A DNA stretch of 64,000 bases from Flavobacteriaceae bacterium UBA7684 (GCA_002482885.1 DLGW01000016.1:197111-261110), one strand, 5' to 3'. Shown: positions 50,665 to 59,938, numbered from the stretch's first letter. The notes: generated by a model from the sequence alone, not told the origin. Made by a program: numbers and translations.

Positions 50665-51099
50665 TTATTTACAATATGGGATTTTATTTACTCTAGTGGT
50701 ATGTCTTCCGCCTTCAAAATCAGTGCTAATAAAAGTATCTACAATTTCAACAGCTTGTTGAATAGATGTAAATCTTGCAGGAATACTTACCACATTAGCA
50801 TCATTATGTAAACGAGCTAAAGCTGCGATTTCTTTAGTCCAACATAAAGCTGCTCTAATATCTTGATGTTTATTTACCGTCATGGCAATTCCATTACCAC
50901 TTCCACAAATCACAATACCTAAATCTACCCTTTTTTCAGTTACATCTAAAGCTACAGGATGTGCCATATCCGGGTAATCAACACTGTCAAAACTATCCGT
51001 TCCATGATTAATGATTTCGTAACCTTTCGATTTTAAAAAATCAACTATGGCTTTTTTATAATCTGGACCCGCGTGGTCGTTTCCTATTGAAATTTTCAT
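50665..51099 (-). CDS. rpiB: Ribose-5-phosphate isomerase B
   Basis: 144 residues with the RpiB/LacAB signatures: SIGNDHAGPDYKKAI, GIVICGSGNGIAMTVNKH (catalytic Cys in ICGSGNG), and HNDANVVSIPARF. It interconverts ribulose-5-phosphate and ribose-5-phosphate. It heads a two-gene operon with the cation exporter and has one of the best promoters in the window. Confidence 0.96.
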   Translation of the reverse strand: MKISIGNDHAGPDYKKAIVDFLKSKGYEIINHGTDSFDSVDYPDMAHPVALDVTEKRVDLGIVICGSGNGIAMTVNKHQDIRAALCWTKEIAALARLHNDANVVSIPARFTSIQQAVEIVDTFISTDFEGGRHTTRVNKIPYCK

Positions 51100-51115
51100 G
51101 TTTGTATATTTTTTA

Positions 51116-51146
51116 CAAAAATATTTGTTGAATACGTAGCCTACAA
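51116..51146 (-). promoter_or_regulatory. Consensus Bacteroidota promoter for rpiB
   Basis: On the minus strand TTG (51144-51146), 20 bp, then TATTTTTG (51116-51123). Both elements are perfect and the spacing is ideal. The box ends 16 bp before the ATG. Confidence 0.7.
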
Positions 51147-51219
51147 CTATTATCTACATAAACAATTCACAAAAAACGGTCTTTTTTCACATTTATAATT
51201 ACTTATGTAATAGATAATT

Positions 51220-51227
51220 TAATTTTG
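51220..51227 (+). promoter_or_regulatory. Bacteroidota -7 box (TAATTTTG) for the lycopene cyclase gene
   Basis: A perfect TAnnTTTG ending 11 bp before the TTG start at 51239. Confidence 0.45.
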
Positions 51228-51238
51228 AATTTTATTTA

Positions 51239-52405
51239 TTGATTTTGAAAAAGTACGACTACATTTTTATTGGCGGAGGTCTATCGGGTTTAATGATGGC
51301 TCATTATATGTGTCAGGATGATTTTTTTAAAAATCAAAGCATTTTAATTATAGATAAAAGTCCTAAAAATACCAACGATAAAACCTGGTGTTATTGGCAT
51401 AATTCCCAAGATGATTGGGATTTTTTAGCCTATAAAAAATGGAATCAGGTGGTGTTTAAAAGTGATGCTTTTTTTAAAATTTTTAAACTACTACCCTATC
51501 AATACAAAATGATTCGAAGTATTGATTTTTATGAGTTTGTAATTGGGGAACTTCAAAAAAACGAATGTGTTTCTTTTATTAATGATGAAGTTTTAGAAAT
51601 TTCTGAAAATCATCAAGAAGTTATTATTAAAGGAAAACAAGAAAATTATATAGGAAATAAAGCTTTTAATAGTTTGTTGAATACCGAAATTCTGGAACAA
51701 GCATCAAATACTTATCCTTATTTAAAACAGCATTTTGTGGGTTGGTTTATTCAAACACCCAAAGCGGTTTTTAATGAAGATTTGGTAACGTTTATGGATT
51801 TTAGTATTCCTCAACAAAACAATACCAGATTCATTTATATTTTACCTTTTAGTAAAAATCATGCTTTGGTAGAATACACTTTATTTTCTAACGATTTATT
51901 ATCGTTTAAGGAATATGAAAAAGGAATTGAAGATTATTTAAAATCCGCTGGAATTGAAGATTATACTATTTTAGAAAAAGAACAAGGCAATATTCCAATG
52001 ACGGCTTATCCTTTTCAACAAAAAAATACCAAGCATTTATTTTATATCGGAAGTGCCGGAGGCTGGACCAAACCCAGCACTGGATATACTTTTTATAATA
52101 CTTGTAAAGAATCTAAAAATCTAATTGAAAAATTAAAAGGAAACACTGTAAATACATTAAATAAAAAGCATGGTTTTTATGATGCTATTTTTATAGAAGT
52201 ACTGTACAGTTACAATTATTTGGGCAGTAAAATTTTTACTGATTTATTTAAAAAGAACACTATAAAAGACTTGTTTTTATTTTTAAATAGCGAATCTAGT
52301 ATTTATACAGAATTAAAAATTATTGCTTCGGTGCCTAGTTTTCCTTTTATTAAATCATTTTTTAAATTTTATTATAAAATACTGAAAATCAATATTTTAA
52401 ATTAA
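51239..52405 (+). CDS. crtY: Lycopene beta-cyclase, CrtY type
   Basis: 388 residues. The FAD-binding dinucleotide fold FIGGGLSGLMMAHYM (residues 9-23), the TWCYWHNSQDDWDF segment, IPMTAYPF and GSAGGWTKPSTGYTF are typical of the CrtY/CrtL family. It closes the ends of lycopene to beta-carotene. There is no in-frame ATG before the FAD motif, so a TTG start (51239 or 51245) must be used. Other carotenoid genes are not nearby, which is unusual. Confidence 0.88.
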   Translation: MILKKYDYIFIGGGLSGLMMAHYMCQDDFFKNQSILIIDKSPKNTNDKTWCYWHNSQDDWDFLAYKKWNQVVFKSDAFFKIFKLLPYQYKMIRSIDFYEFVIGELQKNECVSFINDEVLEISENHQEVIIKGKQENYIGNKAFNSLLNTEILEQASNTYPYLKQHFVGWFIQTPKAVFNEDLVTFMDFSIPQQNNTRFIYILPFSKNHALVEYTLFSNDLLSFKEYEKGIEDYLKSAGIEDYTILEKEQGNIPMTAYPFQQKNTKHLFYIGSAGGWTKPSTGYTFYNTCKESKNLIEKLKGNTVNTLNKKHGFYDAIFIEVLYSYNYLGSKIFTDLFKKNTIKDLFLFLNSESSIYTELKIIASVPSFPFIKSFFKFYYKILKINILN

Positions 52406-52966
52406 AAATAAGCGATTGTTAATTAAAATATTTAAGTGCTTGATATGCTGTAATTTAAGTTTTGACAAATGCTGTTAAAAACTTTTTACAGTTTAAAATA
52501 ACTTCTGTTGCAGAAACCAAAAAAAATTACAATCAAAAATTACAAGTTATAAATCAAGAGAATTTTTAAAAAAAGTATGCATAAGTTATTAATATTTAAA
52601 TATGATTTAGTTAACATAAAATTTACATAAAGTTGTTTGATTTCGTTTTAAAAAATCATTACTAACAACTCTTAATAACTTGTTTAATTTAACTTATTAT
52701 TAAGCCTTTACAATTTTAATCATTGTTAATTACTTGTTTTTAAAATCTTACAAGTTAAAATCAAAACAATTGCCTGATTTTTTATTTCACAAATTAACAC
52801 CCTATAATAACCACCATAATTTTATTTAAATTTTTAAAAAATATTTTTTTGTATATAATAGTTGTTTACAACTTTTTAGTTTTTGTTAGTTCAATGCTGT
52901 TTGGATTTGTATTTTTAATGCATTACCTTTTTAATAATATAAACGGGTTAAAATAAAACGTAACCA
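52406..52966. other. Very AT-rich 561-bp intergenic stretch before rnr
   Basis: No ORF is visible. Only weak structure is seen: AGTTGT-TT-ACAACT followed by T-run (52860-52873), many short TTAAC/GTTAA and ACAAG/CTTGT words, and a possible rnr promoter TTTG (52900-52903), 20 bp, TACCTTTT (52924-52931, one mismatch). No DnaA box was found, so there is no support for an origin. A long leader or sRNA is possible but not shown. Confidence 0.4.
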
Positions 52967-55147
52967 ATGGCCAAAAAATTCAATAGAAAAAACAAAGCGA
53001 CTAAAGATTTTACTCAGAAAATAATTAAGTTATTAAACGAAAATTCTGGTAAGTCTTTTAATTATAAACAAATAGCTGCTAAATTAGAATTAGACGATAC
53101 ACAAAGTAGAAATCAAATTATTAAAGATTTAAAATTACTGACTTCTCAAAATCAAATTAAAGAAGTAGAAGTAGGTAAATATCTAATCAATAAAGTAAGT
53201 ACTGATTACTTAGATGGAGTCATAGATATGACTACCCGTAAAACTGCTTATTTTATTTGCGATGAATTAGAAGACGATATTTTTATACCGTTTAATAATT
53301 TGAATAAAGCTTTAGACGGCGATAAAGTTAAAGTTTACGTTTATAATCGTAGAAAAGGTAAAAAACCAGAAGCTGAAGTTGTTGAAATTCTGGAAAGAAA
53401 AAAAACAGAATTTGTAGGAGTAATTAATATTCATAAAAATTTTGCTTTTTTAACTACCGCTAATCCTAAAATGTATACGGATATTTTTATATCTAAAGAT
53501 AAAATTGGTACAGCAGAAAACGGAGATGTAGTATTGGTTAGTTTAGATGATTGGCCAGAAAAAGCAGATTCTCCTTTTGGTTCAGTGATTAAAGTTTTAG
53601 GTAAACCAGGTGATCACAATACAGAAATTCATGCCATTTTAGCAGAATATGGTTTACCATATGATTTTCCTATAGAAGTGCAACAATTTGCAGATCAAAT
53701 CAATACTAAAATTGAAGCTTCTGAAGTAAAAAATAGAAGAGATATGCGAGAGGTTTTAACCTTTACCATAGATCCTAAAGATGCTAAAGATTTTGATGAT
53801 GCTTTATCTTTTCAGGTATTAGAAAATGGAAATTTTGAAATAGGAATTCATATTGCCGATGTTTCTTATTACGTTAAAGAGGGAACTATTTTAGATGATG
53901 AAGCTTATCAAAGAGCTACTTCTATTTATTTAGTAGATAGAGTGGTTCCTATGTTGCCCGAAGTGTTGTCTAATTTTGCTTGTTCTTTAAGACCCAATGA
54001 AGATAAATATACTTTTTCGGCTGTTTTTGAAATGAATCAAAAAGCAGAAATCGTAAACCAATGGTTTGGAAGAACAGTAACGCATTCTGATCAAAGATTA
54101 GCTTATGAAGAAGCTCAATTCATTATAGAAAATAAAATCAGTACTATTCCTATAGAAACTTCTATTACCGGAAGTAGTTATTCAGTTTCAGATGATGTTT
54201 TACAAGCTATTTTAAAATTAGATGAATTAGCTAAAATTATGCGTTATAAGCGACTTAAAAATGGAGCGATATCATTTGATAAGGTAGAAGTAAAATTTCT
54301 TTTAAATGAGGTAGCAGAGCCTGTAGGGGTTTATTTTAAAATGGCTAAAGATGCCAATCATTTAATTGAAGAATTCATGTTGTTAGCGAACAGAAAAGTA
54401 GCAGAATTTATAGGTAAACAACAAAAAACATTTGTGTATAGAATTCATGATGAACCCAATGAAGATAAATTAATCAACTTACAAACCGTAATATCTAAGT
54501 TTGGATACAGTTTAAATTTTAAATCTAAAAAGAATATTTCCACTTCTTTAAATGATTTATTAGAGAATGTTCAAGGTAAAAAAGAACAAAATTTAATAGA
54601 TACTTTAGCTATTCGAAGCATGAGTAAAGCTAAATACTCAACCGATAATATTGGACATTACGGTTTAGCTTTCGATTATTATACCCATTTTACTTCACCT
54701 ATTAGAAGATATCCCGATGTGATGGTACATCGATTATTACAATTCTATTTAGATGGAGGAAAATCAGCAGATGCAGAAATTTTTGAAACCAAATGTAATC
54801 ATTCCTCAGGCATGGAAGTTTTAGCTACCAATGCCGAAAGAGATTCTGTAAAATACATGCAAGTAAAATACATGCAAGATCATCAAGACCAAGAATTTTT
54901 AGGAGTCATTTCTGGAGTAACAGAATGGGGAATTTTTGTAGAAATTATAGAAAACAAATGCGAAGGCATGGTTAGAATACGAGAAATCAAAGATGATTAT
55001 TATATTTTTGACGAAAAACAATATGCTATTGTAGGTTCTGCTACTAAAAATGTCATTCAATTAGGTGATGAAGTTTATGTAAAAGTTAAAAATGCAGATT
55101 TAGTTAAAAAACAATTAGATTTTACTTACCTCAGAAAAAAAGAATAA
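52967..55147 (+). CDS. rnr: Ribonuclease R
   Basis: 726 residues with the RNase II family order: an N-terminal helix-turn-helix-like region, two cold-shock domains (DYLDGVIDMTTRKTAYF near residue 86 and FVGVINIHKNFAFL near 150), the RNB catalytic core with the Asp cluster in DPKDAKDFDDALSF (about 270-283), and a C-terminal S1 domain (GVISGVTEWGIFVEI). It degrades structured RNA 3' to 5', mRNA and rRNA alike. The LysE-type gene follows after 12 bp. Confidence 0.95.
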   Translation: MAKKFNRKNKATKDFTQKIIKLLNENSGKSFNYKQIAAKLELDDTQSRNQIIKDLKLLTSQNQIKEVEVGKYLINKVSTDYLDGVIDMTTRKTAYFICDELEDDIFIPFNNLNKALDGDKVKVYVYNRRKGKKPEAEVVEILERKKTEFVGVINIHKNFAFLTTANPKMYTDIFISKDKIGTAENGDVVLVSLDDWPEKADSPFGSVIKVLGKPGDHNTEIHAILAEYGLPYDFPIEVQQFADQINTKIEASEVKNRRDMREVLTFTIDPKDAKDFDDALSFQVLENGNFEIGIHIADVSYYVKEGTILDDEAYQRATSIYLVDRVVPMLPEVLSNFACSLRPNEDKYTFSAVFEMNQKAEIVNQWFGRTVTHSDQRLAYEEAQFIIENKISTIPIETSITGSSYSVSDDVLQAILKLDELAKIMRYKRLKNGAISFDKVEVKFLLNEVAEPVGVYFKMAKDANHLIEEFMLLANRKVAEFIGKQQKTFVYRIHDEPNEDKLINLQTVISKFGYSLNFKSKKNISTSLNDLLENVQGKKEQNLIDTLAIRSMSKAKYSTDNIGHYGLAFDYYTHFTSPIRRYPDVMVHRLLQFYLDGGKSADAEIFETKCNHSSGMEVLATNAERDSVKYMQVKYMQDHQDQEFLGVISGVTEWGIFVEIIENKCEGMVRIREIKDDYYIFDEKQYAIVGSATKNVIQLGDEVYVKVKNADLVKKQLDFTYLRKKE

Positions 55148-55159
55148 GAATTAAAAAAC

Positions 55160-55852
55160 ATGCATAACATATTTAATGATATTATTACCGCCTATCCTTT
55201 CGGATTTTTTTTAAGTTTAATGATAGGCCCCGTTTTTTTTGTATTAATAGAAACCAGTATATCTAAAGGATTCCGAGCAGCTGTATCTTTTAACACAGGA
55301 GTAGTTGTAGCAGATGTAGTTTTTATTTTAATAGCTTATTTAAGCAGTTATCAATTAATTGAAAGTATTAAAGAAAAACCAGCTCTTTTTATTTTTGGAG
55401 GTATTTTAATGTTTACTTACGGATTAGTCTCTTTTTTTAGATTGAAAAAACAAAAAATTGCTTTAGAACAAGAGGAAGAAGTAATTTTAACGTTAAATAA
55501 AAAAGATTATTTAGGGTTATTTATTAAAGGATTTTTTTTGAATTTTATCAATATTGGCGTGTTAGGATTTTGGTTAGCTATTATAATTACCATAGGCCCA
55601 AAATTAAATATGGAAACCAATAGAATTATTACATTTTTTGCTTCGGTTATTATATTTTATTTTTTAATCGATTTATTAAAAATATTCCTTGCTAAGCAAT
55701 TAAAATCTAAATTAACTACTCAGAATATTGTTTTAGTAAAAAAATTCATTAGCGTGGTTCTAATAGTGTTTGGATTGATATTAATGATACAAGGATGGTT
55801 TCCTGACGAGAAAAAAATGATTCAAGAAAAAATAGAAGATATTAGAAAATAA
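55160..55852 (+). CDS. LysE-family amino-acid exporter
   Basis: 230 residues with six membrane helices. The N-terminal PFGFFLSLMIGPVFFVLIETSI and VVADVVFILIAYL match the LysE/RhtB family, and the short cytoplasmic loop between helices 3 and 4 (about 97-120, LEQEEEVILTLNKKD) is typical. Family members export lysine, arginine or threonine; the substrate is unknown. It is co-transcribed with rnr and ends at a strong terminator. Confidence 0.87.
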   Translation: MHNIFNDIITAYPFGFFLSLMIGPVFFVLIETSISKGFRAAVSFNTGVVVADVVFILIAYLSSYQLIESIKEKPALFIFGGILMFTYGLVSFFRLKKQKIALEQEEEVILTLNKKDYLGLFIKGFFLNFINIGVLGFWLAIIITIGPKLNMETNRIITFFASVIIFYFLIDLLKIFLAKQLKSKLTTQNIVLVKKFISVVLIVFGLILMIQGWFPDEKKMIQEKIEDIRK

Positions 55853-55880
55853 AAAAGACCGCTATTTAGCGGTCTTTTTT
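55853..55880 (+). terminator. Intrinsic terminator after rnr-lysE, also fit to end tRNA-Cys
   Basis: AAAAGACCGCT pairs with AGCGGTCTTTT around an ATTT loop, with T-runs on both strands. It lies directly after the LysE-family stop and 5 bp from the 3' end of tRNA-Cys on the other strand, so it can stop both transcripts. Confidence 0.92.
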
Positions 55881-55884
55881 GTTG

Positions 55885-55955
55885 AGGCATCGTCCGGATT
55901 CGAACCGGAGTAGGAGCTTTTGCAGAGCCCAGCCTAGCCGCTCGGCCACGACGCC
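55885..55955 (-). tRNA. tRNA-Cys (anticodon GCA)
   Basis: Read on the minus strand, a full cloverleaf of 71 nt: acceptor GGCGTCG with CGATGCC, a D arm, an anticodon loop CTGCAAA with GCA at 55921-55923, and a T arm with GGTTCGAATCC. The discriminator is U, as expected for tRNA-Cys, and no CCA is encoded. It sits alone. Confidence 0.95.
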
Positions 55956-56044
55956 TTAATTGGACTGCAAACTTAGTTAAAAAGTTTAAAGTATAAAATG
56001 TTTAATCGTTTTTTGTTTAATCGTTTATAAAGAATAGTAAAATA

Positions 56045-56079
56045 ATCTGATATCTAAAATCTAACATCTATTATCTATT
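56045..56079. repeat. Array of five heptamers covering the folB stop codon
   Basis: ATCTGAT, ATCTAAA, ATCTAAC, ATCTATT, ATCTATT in a row, each beginning ATCT. On the minus strand the array (AATAGAT, AATAGAT, GTTAGAT, ...) supplies the last folB codons and its TAA. Just before it (55999-56025) TGTTTAATCGTT is also repeated with a 15-bp period. Confidence 0.8.
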
Positions 56080-56427
56080 TTGTTCCATCACAATAGTAAC
56101 AGCTTCTACATCTCCACCTATAGGTGGATTTAATTTAGATACGCTTACCTCTGCATAAGTTACAGTTGTAGCTTTGTTAAAAATTCTATCTAAAATACGT
56201 TTAGCTACATGCTCTAATAAAGCAGAACGAATAGCCATTTCTTCTTTTATGATTTGATTTAGATGTACGTAATCCACTGTATCGTATAAATTGTCAGATA
56301 CTGCAGAAGTATTTAAATCCGTGTTTACCGTTAAGTTAACCAGGTAATCGGAACCTATTTTACTTTCTTCAACTAAGCAGCCGTGAAAAGCAAAAATTCT
56401 TATGTTATTTAAAATAATTTTTCCCAT
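56071..56427 (-). CDS. folB: Dihydroneopterin aldolase
   Basis: The frame opens at 56460, but that would run through the terminator of the next gene, so MGKIILNNIRIFAFHGCL at 56427 is the start (118 residues, normal). The catalytic region FHGCLVEESKIG, the YVHL/EHVAKRI segment and the final KLNPPIGGDVEAVTI are typical. It makes 6-hydroxymethyl-dihydropterin in folate synthesis. Its last residues (NR) come from a heptamer array. Confidence 0.92.
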   Translation of the reverse strand: MGKIILNNIRIFAFHGCLVEESKIGSDYLVNLTVNTDLNTSAVSDNLYDTVDYVHLNQIIKEEMAIRSALLEHVAKRILDRIFNKATTVTYAEVSVSKLNPPIGGDVEAVTIVMEQNR

Positions 56428-56440
56428 GGGGTAAAAATAA

Positions 56441-56469
56441 AAAACCCCAGTGAATTTCACTGGGGTTTT
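56441..56469 (-). terminator. Intrinsic terminator of the porin gene run
   Basis: A 14-bp stem AAAACCCCAGTGAA with TTCACTGGGGTTTT, with T-runs on both sides. It ends the transcript of the porin gene at 56494 before folB. Confidence 0.9.
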
Positions 56470-56493
56470 TAGTATTTGTTTAAATGCTTTTAA

Positions 56494-57573
56494 TTAGAAG
56501 CTATAAATAGCAGAAACTAAGAAAAATGTATTTATTTGAGATGTTTTTTTGTTTAAAGTATAGATTCTTTTATCAGCAAAATCAGCTCTGAATTCAGGAA
56601 TGATAGTTAAATTACCTAATTTGTAGTTAGCTGATACAGTGTTAGAAAGAATTTTAGCATCTATTATATCCATTCCACTAGCATTACCATCATTTACAAA
56701 ATATTCACCTCTGTATGATAAACCTAAGTTTTCTTTTACACTATAAGTAACATAACCTGCTACTGATGCAATAGTTTCTTTTCCTTTTGTATTATCTCTG
56801 GTTAATTGAGCAAAATTTGCTTCCCCTGCAACACTTAATTTATCATCAAATTTATGTTTTAAGGTTCCATTAACTAAAGTATAGTTGATTAAATTAAGAC
56901 CATTAAGCATTAGTTTATTTGATGGATTATGGCTTGATGATTGGTAGTTTAAACTAATATTTGTTGCTTCTAAAGTATATCCAACTTGAGCTAAAACAGT
57001 TTTTTGAGTGGTATTAGCAGCAATTGCAGATTTAAAATCAGCTGGATTTCCTGCTCCTACCATTACATTGAAACCATCAATTTTATAATTTATCTTCAAA
57101 CCTGTATTTAATAATGGACTGTTTGAGTACATATGAGACATACTGTAGTTTCTATTCTCATTAGCATTGATTTTTTCAACACCAAAATGTCTTTGGAAAG
57201 TACCAAATGTAACGTTTAATCCGCTCATTAGTTCATAATCAATATATAATTCTTTGATTATAGATGCGGTAGAATTACCATCTAAAGAATTTAAATCGTT
57301 GATTCTTTTTCCGAAACCAAAATCTCCGAAGAATTTTGCTTTACCACTATTGTGACCTACTTGAACGTTTGCAGAACCTAATTCAAATGAATTATGAGAT
57401 TCGGTATATAAGGTTCTAGATTGATCATTTTTTCTACTAGCATCAAGTTTAAAATAACCGTCTACAAATCCTTTAACTGTAGTTTTGTTTTCTTCTTGAG
57501 CAGTTGCTCCAATAGCTAAAAGCATAGAAGAAGCAAATAATAATTGTTTAGAAATTTTTAAATAACTTTTCAT
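56494..57573 (-). CDS. Outer-membrane beta-barrel porin, paralogue 1 of 3
   Basis: 359 residues. Signal peptide ends near GATAQE. The mature protein is a chain of amphipathic beta strands (GYFKLDASRKN, SFELGSANVQVGH, GLNVTFGTFQRHFGVE, NYSMSHMYSNSPLLNTGLK) and ends with the aromatic VSAIYSF, the mark of a barrel recognised by BAM. It belongs to the putative beta-barrel porin-2 type and resembles the two genes before it. Co-occurring with amtB and glnB, it may pass small nitrogen compounds. It is the last gene of the run. Confidence 0.8.
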   Translation of the reverse strand: MKSYLKISKQLLFASSMLLAIGATAQEENKTTVKGFVDGYFKLDASRKNDQSRTLYTESHNSFELGSANVQVGHNSGKAKFFGDFGFGKRINDLNSLDGNSTASIIKELYIDYELMSGLNVTFGTFQRHFGVEKINANENRNYSMSHMYSNSPLLNTGLKINYKIDGFNVMVGAGNPADFKSAIAANTTQKTVLAQVGYTLEATNISLNYQSSSHNPSNKLMLNGLNLINYTLVNGTLKHKFDDKLSVAGEANFAQLTRDNTKGKETIASVAGYVTYSVKENLGLSYRGEYFVNDGNASGMDIIDAKILSNTVSANYKLGNLTIIPEFRADFADKRIYTLNKKTSQINTFFLVSAIYSF

Positions 57574-57597
57574 AATAATGCTGTGTTTAGTTTAAGT

Positions 57598-58662
57598 TTA
57601 AAATTTATAAGTTGTACCGATTAAGAAAAACGTATTGAAATTAGATGTTTTTTTGTTAAGAGTGAATATTCTTTCACTAGCATAATCTAATCTAAATTCT
57701 GGAATTATAGTAAATGCACCCACTTTATAGTTACCAGTAAAAGTATTTGAAAATACAGAACCTCCACCATAATCAAAAGCCATTCTATTTCTGATTTGTT
57801 TATCAGTTTCAAAGAATTCTCCTCTGTAATTTAAGTTTACTTTTTCGTTTAACTTATATTTAACGTAACCAGCTAATGAATTCCAAGATCTACTGCTAGA
57901 CATGTTGTAGTTGTAGTTGGAAAAGTTAATAGCGGCAGTAATTTTATCATTAAATTTATGTTCAACAATAACATCATTTTGAATAATATTATTAGGATAA
58001 TCATTTGTTCCAACAGTTTGAAAACCATAAATGAATTTAGTGTTTTCTCTGTTGTAACCAAATTGTCCAAAATAGTTCTTTTTGTTAGATTTAGCATCAA
58101 TAGCTGATTTAAAATCTGCGGCATTACCCACTCCAATCATGAAGTTAAATAAATCCATTTTGTAATCTAATTTCAAACCTGTATTAAAAAAGTTTGTATT
58201 AGAAAAAGCATAAGACATACTGTAGTTAGCATTATCCACCACATTGATTTGTTCGTATCCAATGTGTTTTTTAAAGCTACCTCCAGTTAAAGATAATCCA
58301 TCAGCAACCTCTACACTGATGTAGGCTTGTTTGATGAAAAATTCCGAATTTACTGAGTTTGAAGAAAATGCATCTGCTCTTTTACCTGCGCCCAAGTCAA
58401 TGTAAGTAGTTACTTTTCCGCTTTTGTGTTGTACATCAAAAGACGCCATTCCCAATTCAAAAGAATTAAGACTGTTAGAAAATCTTGTTTTAGAGTTTTC
58501 ATTTCGTTTACTTGGATCGATTTTGAAGTATCCGTCTGCGTTGAATCCCATTTTAAAATTGGATTCTTTTTCTTGAGCATTAGCAGTATTAATGCTTCCT
58601 GCCAAAGCCAATACCATCAACCCTTTAGATAGGTTTTTAATGGTTTTTAGTTTAGTTTTCAT
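57598..58662 (-). CDS. Outer-membrane beta-barrel porin, paralogue 2 of 3
   Basis: 354 residues, with the same layout and motifs as paralogue 1: signal peptide to NTANAQE, DGYFKIDPSKRN, SFELGMASFDVQH, GGSFKKHIGYEQ, NYSMSYAFSNTNFFNTGLK and the aromatic end IGTTYKF. It starts 157 bp after paralogue 3 and ends 24 bp before paralogue 1. A hairpin terminator lies ahead of it. Confidence 0.8.
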   Translation of the reverse strand: MKTKLKTIKNLSKGLMVLALAGSINTANAQEKESNFKMGFNADGYFKIDPSKRNENSKTRFSNSLNSFELGMASFDVQHKSGKVTTYIDLGAGKRADAFSSNSVNSEFFIKQAYISVEVADGLSLTGGSFKKHIGYEQINVVDNANYSMSYAFSNTNFFNTGLKLDYKMDLFNFMIGVGNAADFKSAIDAKSNKKNYFGQFGYNRENTKFIYGFQTVGTNDYPNNIIQNDVIVEHKFNDKITAAINFSNYNYNMSSSRSWNSLAGYVKYKLNEKVNLNYRGEFFETDKQIRNRMAFDYGGGSVFSNTFTGNYKVGAFTIIPEFRLDYASERIFTLNKKTSNFNTFFLIGTTYKF

Positions 58663-58748
58663 GAGCCTTTGAATTAATTAAGTTCTTAAATTAACGGGGC
58701 AATATTAGGGATATTTTTTTAATTAACAAACTATTAACAACGAGAAAA

Positions 58749-58774
58749 GACCTACATACCTAAGTATGAGGCCT
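58749..58774 (-). terminator. Hairpin terminator between porin paralogues 3 and 2
   Basis: On the minus strand GGCCTCATAC-TTAG-GTATGTAGGTC, a stem with an inner CATAC/GTATG and two imperfect outer pairs, is followed by TTTT. It should reduce read-through from paralogue 3 into paralogue 2. Confidence 0.7.
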
Positions 58775-58819
58775 TTACTACTGGGCTATTTTAAACTTAA
58801 ACTAAACTTCTGTGAATTT

Positions 58820-59905
58820 TTAGAATTTATATGCAGTACCTAAAATAAAGTATCCGTTCGTTTTGGTTCCTTTACCATCTGCATCCATGAATACTTCTTT
58901 TGAAGCGCTATCGAATCTAATCTCTGGAGTAACTATTAAGTTACCAGCTATATAATTTAACGATAAAGTGTTAGAGAATACGCTAGCTCCAACTCCGCTG
59001 AACGTAGCTAAACCATCTTTGTCATCAAAATACTCCCCTCTGTAGGTAACTTTATATTTATCGCTTACATCATATTTTAAGTAAGCAACAGTAGTAAAGA
59101 ATTTTTTATCTCCACTAACACCGTCTAAAGTAGCTACCTTGTAAGAACCGTTTAAAGTACCAGAAAATTCGTCTGTAATTTTTTGATTGAAAACTAAATC
59201 AATTTGAGTTTCATTTAGCGCTAATGGATTTCTACTTCCTACAGTTCCATTTAAGTACACTGAAGTTCCTTCCATAGCATATCCAACTTGACCAATTACC
59301 GTTTTTTGAGTAGTTCCAGCTCCTCCAGAATTTAAAGCAGTTCTATAATCCGTTGGTTGAGATAAACCAACCATAAAATTAAATTTGTCATAAACATAAT
59401 CTGCTTTAACACCTGTATTTGAGAAAGGACCATAAGAGAATGCGTAAGACATACTGTAGTTTCTGTTGTCGTAAGCATTCACTAATTCAACTCCAATGTG
59501 AGTGGCCCAAGTACCCATAGTGAATTTTAAACCTTCCATAGCTTCTAAGCTTAAGTATGCTTGCTTTATAAGCACACCTGTTCCTGGGGTTGCATAACTA
59601 AATTCTTCGGCTCTTTTACCAAAACCTAAATCAATAAATACTGAAGCTTTGTTAAATTTGTGCTCTGCATACAAAGAAGCCATTCCTAATTCAACAGAGT
59701 TAACAGTACCGCTTGTAAAGCTAGTGTATCCATTATCTTTTCTATTAGCAAAGTCAGCTTTGTAATAAGCATCTAAGTAACCGCCAATTTTTGTTTCAGA
59801 TTTTTTCTCTTCTGCAGGTGCATCTTGAGCAAAAGTTGATGTAGTTGATAACATTAATACTCCCATTAATGCTAATCCTTTTAAAGTGTTTATTTGTTTT
59901 TTCAT
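58820..59905 (-). CDS. Outer-membrane beta-barrel porin, paralogue 3 of 3
   Basis: 361 residues; signal peptide ends near STFAQD. It has the same strand motifs as the other two (LDAYYKADFANRKD, SVELGMASLYAEH, FTMGTWATHIGVE, NYSMSYAFSYGPFSNTGVK) and ends LGTAYKF. It is the first porin after amtB (33 bp), so glnB, amtB and this porin form one transcript. It probably lets ammonium or other small solutes through the outer membrane. Confidence 0.82.
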   Translation of the reverse strand: MKKQINTLKGLALMGVLMLSTTSTFAQDAPAEEKKSETKIGGYLDAYYKADFANRKDNGYTSFTSGTVNSVELGMASLYAEHKFNKASVFIDLGFGKRAEEFSYATPGTGVLIKQAYLSLEAMEGLKFTMGTWATHIGVELVNAYDNRNYSMSYAFSYGPFSNTGVKADYVYDKFNFMVGLSQPTDYRTALNSGGAGTTQKTVIGQVGYAMEGTSVYLNGTVGSRNPLALNETQIDLVFNQKITDEFSGTLNGSYKVATLDGVSGDKKFFTTVAYLKYDVSDKYKVTYRGEYFDDKDGLATFSGVGASVFSNTLSLNYIAGNLIVTPEIRFDSASKEVFMDADGKGTKTNGYFILGTAYKF

Positions 59906-59938
59906 AATCTTTCTAATTGAATTTATGTTAATTTAAGT

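Noticed and set aside
52406..52966. Replication origin (AT-rich, long, gene-free)
   Set aside because: No TTATNCACA DnaA boxes were found and no dnaA, rpmH or gyrB is adjacent.
56045..56079. CRISPR-like array
   Set aside because: Units are 7 bp without spacers and no cas gene is present; these are simple tandem repeats.
56428..56460. Upstream start of FolB at 56460
   Set aside because: It would translate the porin terminator hairpin; the conserved start is MGKIILNN at 56427.
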